38,243 nucleotides of DNA, taken from positions 1-38,243 of the forward strand of contig CAIYXV010000003.1 of assembly GCA_903930225.1 (NCBI GenBank). Direction: 5' to 3'. The translations under genes and the position numbers were made by a program. Each line of letters starts with the position of its first letter. Position 1 is the stretch's first letter. The stretch comes from an uncultured bacterium (GTDB lineage Bacteria; Margulisbacteria; WOR-1; XYC2-FULL-46-14; WPAF01). Shown here piece after piece: positions 8,726 through 15,122 of the stretch. Below the pieces are notes generated by a model. The model worked only from the letters and a program-made list of their open reading frames with translations, was not told the DNA's origin and made no database searches.

Positions 8726-8753
8726 TTGACACTTTCCCCTCGTAGGTTATAAT
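8726..8753 (+). promoter_or_regulatory. Consensus sigma-70 promoter TTGACA-N16-TATAAT
   Basis: Perfect -35 (8726-8731) and perfect -10 (8748-8753). The next gene's only sensible start (TTG 8763) is 9 nt beyond the -10, so transcription would begin about 0-3 nt before the start codon. Confidence 0.8.
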
Positions 8754-8762
8754 TTAATTAAC

Positions 8763-9575
8763 TTGAAAAAGATCTTTGCTGTTCTTTTTGCCCTTGTGAT
8801 CGCCGGCGCCGCCTCTGCCGATACCGTCAGTTCGGAAGGCCTGGTGGCGGGCGGAGCTTTCATGGACGCGGGCTACTTTTCTTCTTTTTCCTCGATCGGG
8901 GACGGCATGATGTGGCCGGCGGGAGTGACCTCCATTGTGATGGATACGATCGGACCGACCATTTCATATGTTAACTTCGACGGAAGAAAGATCCTCTCCA
9001 ACGATTATGTCTCACCGAACGTGGAGGTAACCGCGAGGGTGGTCGACAACCAGTCCGGCGTCAGCAATTCCCGCTCTTCGATCGAAGTGGACGGACGGCC
9101 GATCCCCTTTGTCTCGACCACTTACGGCACCTCCTTTAACAACGACATCTTGGCCTATAAAGGGAACTTCGCGAACGGCACGCATACGTTCCAGGTTGTA
9201 GCCTGCGACAACGCGGGGAACCTCACCACCTCCGATGCGGTTGCCTTCAAGGTAACAGGCGGCGAGCCCAGCATCTCGGGCCCGGTGCTAAATTATAAAA
9301 ATCCCTTTAATCCGGGGAAAGGCGAAGTAACGAATATCACTTATATGCTTAACACAGATGCCGACATGACCATTTACATCTATAACATGATCACGCGGTT
9401 GGTTAAGAAGATCGACTGTCCCAGAGGGACCGAGGGCGGCCACGCCGGATACAATCAGGTGCCGTGGAACGGATATTCCGACTCGAGGGAACTGGTGGCG
9501 AACGATGCTTATTATGTACGGATCGTTTCCGGCGGGAAGGTTATTGGAAAATGCAAAATAGCGGTGCTGAAATGA
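8763..9575 (+). CDS. Secreted Ig-like protein with FlgD-like C-terminal domain
   Basis: 270 residues, TTG start. The signal peptide (Lys-Lys, hydrophobic core, Ala-Ser-Ala at about 18-20) fixes the start at TTG 8763 because the next Met is at residue 34. A bacterial Ig-like domain spans about 45-165 ('DTIGPTISYV' to 'VAFKVTG'). The end (about 175-270) has the 'NPFNPGKGE...ITYMLN', 'IYNMITRLVKKI', 'VPWNGYSDSRELV', 'YYVRI' pattern of FlgD-like/type-IX-like C-terminal Ig modules. The PorV-like barrel gene follows after a repeat element, which suggests the two may act together at the outer membrane (inference). Confidence 0.85.
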   Translation: MKKIFAVLFALVIAGAASADTVSSEGLVAGGAFMDAGYFSSFSSIGDGMMWPAGVTSIVMDTIGPTISYVNFDGRKILSNDYVSPNVEVTARVVDNQSGVSNSRSSIEVDGRPIPFVSTTYGTSFNNDILAYKGNFANGTHTFQVVACDNAGNLTTSDAVAFKVTGGEPSISGPVLNYKNPFNPGKGEVTNITYMLNTDADMTIYIYNMITRLVKKIDCPRGTEGGHAGYNQVPWNGYSDSRELVANDAYYVRIVSGGKVIGKCKIAVLK

Positions 9576-9587
9576 CGGGAATCATTT

Positions 9588-9723
9588 GCCCTCACCCCTT
9601 GATCCCCTCTCCCAGAGGGAGAGGGGAAATTGGCTATATTGCCCTCGCCCGTGCCTGCCCGCCTCTGGCGGGGAAGAGGGCGGAATACCTTTTGAGGAGG
9701 ATCAGTAAATACAGGGTGAGGGC
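9588..9723. repeat. REP/MITE-like element, copy 2, overlapping the next gene's start
   Basis: Bounded by GCCCTCACCC (9588-9597) and GGGTGAGGGC (9714-9723), as in copy 1, with internal CCCTCTCCC...GGGAGAGGGG and CCCGCCTCTGGCGGGG palindromes. Its right end contains the GTG (9716-9718) that is the best start of the PorV-like gene. Confidence 0.75.
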
Positions 9724-10681
9724 TTTTACCTTTATCATTTTATTATTGGCCTTATCCGGTATGGCCGGAGCCGGGGCGCTGGACATCAGCCAATTCGGAA
9801 TGGGCGCCAGGGCGATCGCCATGGGCAAAGCGCAGGCGGCGGCGCAGGATCCCGCTTCCATTTTTATCAACCCCGCCAACGCCAAAGCGATCGACCAATT
9901 CAGCGCGACCAGCATGTATTCTAACCTGGCGGAGGACCTGAACTTCAGCGAGCTGGGACTGGTTTTCCCGATCAGGGAAGGCAGTTTGGGCACGGCCGGG
10001 ATCTCTTACCTTGGCTCTACTTTGAGCGGGATGCAGGCGACCTCGCTTGACGCGAACGGCCGCACTTATCCGGTCTCAAGCTTTGATTACGGCAGTAAAT
10101 TATTGATCCTGGGTTACGGCAAAACGGTGGCGCCGAACGTTTCGGCCGGAGGCCTGCTTAAAATATTCTCAAAGAGTTTTGAGGGGATACAGGGCGGCTC
10201 CGGGACAGGCGCGGACATTGATCTCGGCTTCAACTATTATCCCCGGGACAACCTGGTCTTAGGGGCTATTCTGCAAAACATTTTACCGCAGTGGCTGTCG
10301 AGCATCGGCTGGGGGACCGGGTTGGCGGAAGACATTCCATTCAATATAAAAGTCGGGGGAGCGTATACGCCAATAACCGATCTTTTGATGCTGGCGGATT
10401 ACGATTCATCCGGGATACTACACTTCGGGACAGAATATTGGATCAGGAAAAACCTCGCACTGCGGGGCGGGCTGGAAGATCTGTCAAATAGCCTTAACTT
10501 TTCGGCAGGAGCGGGGGTAAAGTACGCCGGGTTCAGCTTTGATTATGCTTACTGCGTCGATGTGTCGGTCTGGTCGAACTCCGCCCATTACTTTTCGATC
10601 GGATACGAGCTTCCGCACAAGACCTTCGAGTCCCGTCCGATCATGCCCGCGAACCGAATGGACAATAACGCTTATCTATAA
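9716..10681 (+). CDS. PorV/UPF0164-like outer-membrane barrel protein
   Basis: About 321 residues from GTG 9716. The N-terminus gives a signal peptide (Arg, hydrophobic run, Ala-Gly-Ala). The mature start 'FGMGARAIAMGKA...DPASIFINPA' is the hallmark of the PorV/UPF0164 branch of FadL-like barrels, and beta strands continue to the end. The start is uncertain: TTG 9692 would add eight residues, while GAGGAGG (9694-9700) lies 15 nt before GTG 9716. The frame stays open back to 9464, overlapping the previous gene and the repeat, but that part is not plausible as protein. PorV proteins help deliver C-terminal-domain cargo; the preceding FlgD-like-domain protein is a candidate partner. Confidence 0.85.
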   Translation: MRAFTFIILLLALSGMAGAGALDISQFGMGARAIAMGKAQAAAQDPASIFINPANAKAIDQFSATSMYSNLAEDLNFSELGLVFPIREGSLGTAGISYLGSTLSGMQATSLDANGRTYPVSSFDYGSKLLILGYGKTVAPNVSAGGLLKIFSKSFEGIQGGSGTGADIDLGFNYYPRDNLVLGAILQNILPQWLSSIGWGTGLAEDIPFNIKVGGAYTPITDLLMLADYDSSGILHFGTEYWIRKNLALRGGLEDLSNSLNFSAGAGVKYAGFSFDYAYCVDVSVWSNSAHYFSIGYELPHKTFESRPIMPANRMDNNAYL

Positions 10682-10713
10682 AAGCACATGATGATAAAAG
10701 AAGGAGATCGATA

Positions 10714-11895
10714 ATGAAGAAAATAGTACTAACCATGATTTTATTGGCGGCGCTGATCCTGCCGGGATTCGCGCTCCCGCTGCAGATTAATTATCAGGGA
10801 CTGCTTAACGATAAGAACGGCAGGCCGATAAATTCAGCAGGGCTGCCGGTGATCTTTTCCATATATAATGCCGCGACCGGGGGCACGGCTACCTGGACGG
10901 AAACTCAGACGGTTGCGATCGTGAACGGGGAATACTCGGCACAATTAGGTTCGATCAATCCGATCGGCGCAAGCATATTTGACGGCACCACAAAATATTT
11001 GGGCATTGCGGCCGGAACGGACCCGGAAATGTCCCCGCGCGTAGCTTTGGTGGCGGTGCCATACGCCTATCGCGCAAGCAATGCTGATGCGGCCGCCAGC
11101 GTGGCCGACCATTCCATAACACAACCGGCAATAGATGCGGGGACGCCTTCCGCGAACAAATTTTTAAGATGGAACGGGAGCGCTCTTGATTGGGCCGTTC
11201 CTCCCGGCGGCGGAGGAAGTGTTGAAGTAGACAATCTAACCACCTCATTCAACACGAGCGGCTCGATCGAGGTAAAAAACCTGGGCATAACGACCGTGAA
11301 GCTAGGTCCCAACGCGGTCACGGCGGCAAAAATGGGAAATAATTCGGTAACCCAGCCGGCGATCGCGGCAGGGGCTCCTTTGTCCAATCAATTTTTACAA
11401 TGGAGCGGCAGCGCGCTGCAATGGGCGGATGCGCCGGTCGATAATATAACCACAGACCTGACAAGCGGATTGATCGAGGTAAAAAATTTAGGAATAACCA
11501 ACGGCAAGATCGCGAATACCACGATTACCGGCGGGAAACTGGCGAGTAATATCAATATTAATACTACTGGTCCAGTAACAGCAAATACAATTACTGCCGA
11601 AGTTGTAAGGACTAGAACTTTTCTTTCTAAAGGAACGGATGACGGGTACTTTGTCGGGACCGGTTCAATTCCGATGGGAGCAAATGGCATCCCGGTTACT
11701 AACGCAGCCGTAACCTCAAGCAGCATTATACTATTGTCGATTGGAACTGGAGCAAATCCATTCCCACCTGGAAGTAATTGTGCAGCAATTCGAGTCTCAG
11801 TTGTTAACGCAGGGGTTGGTTTTAATGTTAAAACTGTAGATGGCTCAGTTGCTCCGGCTGGTGGCATTCCTTTCGGATATATAATAATAAACTGA
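10714..11895 (+). CDS. Secreted fiber-like protein, paralog of the 5548-7890 product
   Basis: 393 residues. Signal peptide, then the shared N-domain ('QINYQGLL' near residue 24 to 'VPYAYRASNADAA'), two copies of a 'KFLRWNGSALDWA / QFLQWSGSALQWA' module separated by 'IEVKNLGIT' repeats, and the family C-terminal beta domain ending 'PFGYIIIN'. The FLxWxGxALxWA modules resemble those of phage-tail-collar/fiber proteins. Ribosome site AAGGAG sits upstream of ATG 10714. Two bases separate its stop from the next start, so it forms an operon with the paralog that follows. Exported to the cell surface is the likely fate. Confidence 0.83.
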   Translation: MKKIVLTMILLAALILPGFALPLQINYQGLLNDKNGRPINSAGLPVIFSIYNAATGGTATWTETQTVAIVNGEYSAQLGSINPIGASIFDGTTKYLGIAAGTDPEMSPRVALVAVPYAYRASNADAAASVADHSITQPAIDAGTPSANKFLRWNGSALDWAVPPGGGGSVEVDNLTTSFNTSGSIEVKNLGITTVKLGPNAVTAAKMGNNSVTQPAIAAGAPLSNQFLQWSGSALQWADAPVDNITTDLTSGLIEVKNLGITNGKIANTTITGGKLASNININTTGPVTANTITAEVVRTRTFLSKGTDDGYFVGTGSIPMGANGIPVTNAAVTSSSIILLSIGTGANPFPPGSNCAAIRVSVVNAGVGFNVKTVDGSVAPAGGIPFGYIIIN

Positions 11896-11897
11896 CC

Positions 11898-12806
11898 ATG
11901 AAAAAACACCTGCTCTTTTTTCTAATATTGTTCATAACTATTTCTTCCGTGTTCGCCGTTCCATCACAAATAAATTATCAGGGATTGTTGAAAGACGCTT
12001 CCGGAAAACTGGTCAACAGCAGCGGGATGCCGATAAAATTCGCCATATATGCCGCGGCAACGGGCGGAGCCGTGCTCTGGTCCGAAACCCAGACCGCGAC
12101 AGTCGAAAACGGATTATATTCCGTCCAGTTGGGATCGCAGAACGCGCTCAATTCAAGCATTTTTGATGGGGCGACAAAATATTTGGGGATCAGCGCGGGA
12201 TCGGACCCGGAAATGTCCCCGCGGGTGGTGCTGGTGACGGTTCCCTACGCGTACCGGGCCGAGAACGCGGATAAACTTGGCGGAGCGGCAAACACGAATT
12301 TTATTCAACTGGGAGTCACGGCTGAAACAAGCGGAACTATCGGCGCGCGCGTCAAAACGACTAATACGACCGGATACGCGATCTACGGCGAGGCGGCGGG
12401 CGGCAGCTATGGCGCGGGAGTGGCGGGCCTGGCTTCGGATCCCAACGGCACGAGCAATGGAGGATCTTTTTATTCATTTTCTCCCGACGGATACGGGGTT
12501 ACCGCCGGTAACCCCAATGTATCTAAGGGGAGCGACGGCGGCGGGGCGATAAAGATAGCGGGGAAGATAGATATTTCAGGGAACTCGGTAGGGACAGGGT
12601 TGATAAGCGCTACGACTTCGGAAGTTGTGGTGAGCAACCCTTTTGTGACTAGCACCAGCATAATATTGTTAACGGTTGTTTCCGTCAGCCCAAGTAAACC
12701 GATAAGAGTGAAATCAAGAATGCCGGACAGCGGGTTCGTGGCCGCGACAGTGGACGGCACGGCGACTCCTCAACTGCTGCCATTTAACTATCTTATAATC
12801 AATTAA
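11898..12806 (+). CDS. Secreted fiber-like protein, second adjacent paralog
   Basis: 302 residues. Signal peptide; N-domain almost the same as in the preceding gene (shared 'QINYQGLL', 'IYAAATGGAVLWSE', 'SIFDGATKYLGI', 'DPEMSPRV', 'VPYAYRAENADK'); a Gly/Ala-rich middle ('GYAIYGEAAGGSYGAGVAG') of the kind found in tail-fiber repeats; and a C-terminal domain ending 'PFNYLIIN'. The close similarity over the N-terminal 110 residues points to tandem gene duplication followed by replacement of the middle. Starts two bases after the upstream stop. Surface fiber or adhesin is inferred. Confidence 0.83.
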   Translation: MKKHLLFFLILFITISSVFAVPSQINYQGLLKDASGKLVNSSGMPIKFAIYAAATGGAVLWSETQTATVENGLYSVQLGSQNALNSSIFDGATKYLGISAGSDPEMSPRVVLVTVPYAYRAENADKLGGAANTNFIQLGVTAETSGTIGARVKTTNTTGYAIYGEAAGGSYGAGVAGLASDPNGTSNGGSFYSFSPDGYGVTAGNPNVSKGSDGGGAIKIAGKIDISGNSVGTGLISATTSEVVVSNPFVTSTSIILLTVVSVSPSKPIRVKSRMPDSGFVAATVDGTATPQLLPFNYLIIN

Positions 12807-12825
12807 ATCCTTTGCTTTCCTTTGA

Positions 12826-12854
12826 TTGACCCGGGATTTAGGAGATGTTATAAT
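12826..12854 (+). promoter_or_regulatory. Sigma-70 promoter TTGACC-N17-TATAAT, near-leaderless
   Basis: -35 at 12826-12831, optimal 17-nt spacer, perfect -10 at 12849-12854. ATG 12862 follows after 7 nt, which is where transcription would start. Confidence 0.8.
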
Positions 12855-12861
12855 ATATATA

Positions 12862-13533
12862 ATGAAGAGATCGCTGGCGATATTGGCCGTTCTTCTTGCC
12901 GTTTTCCCGGCATACTGCCAGGGATCGCTCCCGCCCAAAAGCCCGGACGCCTCGATCGGCAAATTTGTGATCGACAACTTTGAATCCGGGGATTTCAAAA
13001 AAGGCCGCGACTGGTGGACCTTTGACCGCGCCACGACCAAATTCATCGCCGGCAATAACAGCCGGTACGCGCTTGAGCTCAAAGGTGACGCTCATGATTG
13101 GTATGTCGGAGGGGTCGGCACGTATCTCGCGCAAAAGGGACAGGACTTAAGCCGCTATGACCTGTTCGAAATGGATGTATACGGGACCGGCCCGGACAGC
13201 GGTTCGCTGAAGATCGAAATGTATCAGGGGACTAAGGGCAAAGGGGTCCTTTACGAGAACCCGAAAAAAGGATACGATCCAAAATATGTTGACCGCTTTG
13301 TTTATAACATGAAGGTAGATTGGAAAGGCTGGAAGCATATTTCTGCCCCCATAATGGAATTTGTAAACGACAATCCCGAAGCCAGGGACACGGTCTGGAA
13401 CCCCAAACCGGTAAACGGTTCGGGTGGATTGCTTCAGATCCAGATCGTAGCGGCGGCCGGAAGCCGCAGCGGACGGATAGCCATGGCGCTGGATAATGTC
13501 GAACTAAAAGAAAGCGAGCATAAAAGAAAATGA
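12862..13533 (+). CDS. Secreted carbohydrate-binding-like (galactose-binding fold) protein
   Basis: 223 residues from ATG 12862; an upstream in-frame start at 12826 would place the signal peptide inside and run through the promoter, so it is rejected. A signal peptide (Met-Lys-Arg, hydrophobic, Ala-Tyr-Cys-Gln) precedes a beta-sandwich: 'IDNFESGDFKKGRDWWTF' at the start, 'LSRYDLFEMDVYGTG' in the middle and 'IAMALDNVEL' at the end, the usual ends of CBM11/CIA30-like jelly rolls that bind sugars. It overlaps the following outer-membrane gene by an ATGA junction. Role in polysaccharide handling is inferred; no catalytic residues seen. Confidence 0.8.
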   Translation: MKRSLAILAVLLAVFPAYCQGSLPPKSPDASIGKFVIDNFESGDFKKGRDWWTFDRATTKFIAGNNSRYALELKGDAHDWYVGGVGTYLAQKGQDLSRYDLFEMDVYGTGPDSGSLKIEMYQGTKGKGVLYENPKKGYDPKYVDRFVYNMKVDWKGWKHISAPIMEFVNDNPEARDTVWNPKPVNGSGGLLQIQIVAAAGSRSGRIAMALDNVELKESEHKRK

Positions 13534-14408
13534 AAATTAAAACTTTGATAATTCCGCTATCCCTGTTATTTATGTTCGCGCTGGCGGCCGCCTCTTTTGC
13601 GGACGTTGCTCCCTGGGCCGATCTTTGGACCAACGCGGGATACCGCTCAACTAACGGTGAAAAGCCGAACTTCCATTCTTATGTATTAAGGTCGGAAGGG
13701 AAATTCGGGATCCATCTGGGCCCTTCCGGTTCCGGGCTGGCGATCGACCCTTACCTTGCTTATTACGGAGTGATCTCGCAGGACCCGAATTATTGGAACA
13801 ATGACGTCGCGCTCGGAGCAGGCGTTCGCGTGCTCCCATTCCTAAATTATGAGAGCAGCAGCTGGGCGAACGAATGGCTGAAGGATGTTAAGCTGTTTGT
13901 TGAAACGGTCACCCTCTCGGTTCTTAACGATCAAACTACCGCGGACCATGACCGGATACAGCAGAACGACACCCGCTTCGGGATCGATCTCTGGCACGAA
14001 TGGAACTTAAAAGACATCAATTACAGCGCTCCCTGGGCGGAGATGTGGGGGAACCTTTCTTACCGGAAGACCGATTTTCTGGCGCTGGCCAATAATTTTC
14101 CGGGGGATAAATTCGACACCTATTTGCTTTATCTGCAGACCAAGTTCGGCTTCCATCTGGGGGGAGGGATCCGGCCTTATCTCGCTACTTATTTAACCTC
14201 CTCGGGAGTATCAAAGTCATGGTTGAACAGCCTTTATTACGGCGTGGGCCTGCGTATGGAGCCGTTCCGCGAACAAAAGGATTCTCCGGAGATCCTGCGA
14301 AAATTCAAGATGTTCATCGAAGTGCTGAATATCGCCTGGCTTAATGAAAATGAAGGCCGGCCATCGAACGATCTTTATTTCGGCATTGACCTGACTTTCG
14401 GAAGATAG
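13530..14408 (+). CDS. Predicted outer-membrane protein with two duplicated modules
   Basis: 292 residues. Signal peptide to Ala-Ser-Phe-Ala about residue 24. Two related halves follow: 'APWADLWTNAGYRSTN' (about 27) and 'APWAEMWGNLSYRKTD' (about 167), each continuing with 'KFG(I/F)HLG', a 'PYLA(Y/T)Y' strand, '(L/V)G(A/L)(G/R)(V/M)R..PF', 'K(L/M)F(V/I)E' and 'FGIDL'. The strand pattern and C-terminal 'GIDLTFGR' fit an outer-membrane beta protein of the NfrA-C-terminal or PgaA-like kind. ATGA overlap with the carbohydrate-binding gene suggests a joint polysaccharide-related role. Function not proven. Confidence 0.78.
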   Translation: MKIKTLIIPLSLLFMFALAAASFADVAPWADLWTNAGYRSTNGEKPNFHSYVLRSEGKFGIHLGPSGSGLAIDPYLAYYGVISQDPNYWNNDVALGAGVRVLPFLNYESSSWANEWLKDVKLFVETVTLSVLNDQTTADHDRIQQNDTRFGIDLWHEWNLKDINYSAPWAEMWGNLSYRKTDFLALANNFPGDKFDTYLLYLQTKFGFHLGGGIRPYLATYLTSSGVSKSWLNSLYYGVGLRMEPFREQKDSPEILRKFKMFIEVLNIAWLNENEGRPSNDLYFGIDLTFGR

Positions 14409-14443
14409 GGAACCGTTCCGCTGAGAATGGAGTAGTAAGTGCA

Positions 14444-14502
14444 CCCCAGACTGAAGTCTGGGGAATAATATCTTGCTGAATTCCCCACACTTTAGTGTGG
14501 GG
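14444..14502. repeat. Tandem pair of matching hairpins (possible terminator/processing site)
   Basis: Two 20-nt hairpins, 14444-14463 (CCCCAGACT-ga-AGTCTGGGG) and 14483-14502 (CCCCACACT-tt-AGTGTGGGG). Same stem with a G-C pair swapped for C-G, so pairing is preserved. No T-run follows directly. They sit between the outer-membrane gene and pth. Confidence 0.7.
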
Positions 14503-14518
14503 TTTAGCCTTATCCCCT

Positions 14519-14546
14519 TTGATGTATTTTATCTATGTGTTAGAAT
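14519..14546 (+). promoter_or_regulatory. Candidate pth promoter TTGATG-N16-TAGAAT
   Basis: -35 TTGATG (14519-14524), 16-nt spacer, -10 TAGAAT (14541-14546), then 9 nt to ATG 14556. Confidence 0.55.
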
Positions 14547-14555
14547 TTCCCCATA

Positions 14556-15122
14556 ATGTACACGATCATCGGCCTGGGCAACCCTGGCAGAGAATACGAA
14601 AATACCCGACATAACATCGGATTCAAAGTGGTGGAAGAGATAGCGAGAATAGTCGGTATCTCTGAACTGAAGTCAAAAAGCAAACATTCCGCATTTGTCG
14701 GCGAGGGCCTCTATGAGGGACATAAGATCATTCTGGCCCAGCCCGATACGTATATGAATAATTCCGGCATTGCCGTCTCGATCATCATGAACTGGCATAA
14801 GGTCCACCCGGATCATTTGATTGTGATCCACGATGACGTTGACCTGGACCCGGGACAGGTGCGGGTGCGGGAAGGAGGGGGAGCGGGTGGCCATCACGGG
14901 GTGGAATCGGTGATCATCCATACCGGAACTACGGACTTTCCCCGGATCAGAGTGGGGATCGGCAGAGAAAGCGTGGCCGGAGACGTGTCGGCTTATGTTC
15001 TTGGTAAAATAACCGCTGAAGAAAAAGAAATTCTCGATCCGGCCATAACGAAGGCGGCGGAAGCCGCACTGGCGGTGGTTTCGCGGGGGATCTTATTCGC
15101 GATGAACCATTTCAATGCTTGA
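14556..15122 (+). CDS. pth: Peptidyl-tRNA hydrolase
   Basis: 188 residues, normal Pth length. It frees stalled peptides from peptidyl-tRNA in the cytosol, recycling tRNA. The N-terminus 'YTIIGLGNPGREYENTRHNIGF' carries Asn9 and the catalytic His19; 'DTYMNNSG' and 'VIHDDVDLDPG' give the other active-site Asn and Asp, and 'GGGAGGHHGVESVI' is the family glycine loop. Eight bases overlap with mfd; pth-mfd adjacency is common in bacteria. ATG 14556 is chosen because it aligns with the family start. Confidence 0.97.
   Translation: MYTIIGLGNPGREYENTRHNIGFKVVEEIARIVGISELKSKSKHSAFVGEGLYEGHKIILAQPDTYMNNSGIAVSIIMNWHKVHPDHLIVIHDDVDLDPGQVRVREGGGAGGHHGVESVIIHTGTTDFPRIRVGIGRESVAGDVSAYVLGKITAEEKEILDPAITKAAEAALAVVSRGILFAMNHFNA

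Noticed and set aside
9464-9715. Longer N-terminus of the PorV-like protein from 9464
   Set aside because: It overlaps the previous gene and translates a repeat element; the signal peptide would be internal.
12826-12861. Start of the carbohydrate-binding gene at 12826
   Set aside because: These codons are the promoter itself; ATG 12862 gives a proper signal peptide.
14444-14502. T-box or other riboswitch before pth
   Set aside because: Simple hairpins, no conserved T-box or aptamer motif; the pth promoter is downstream of them.
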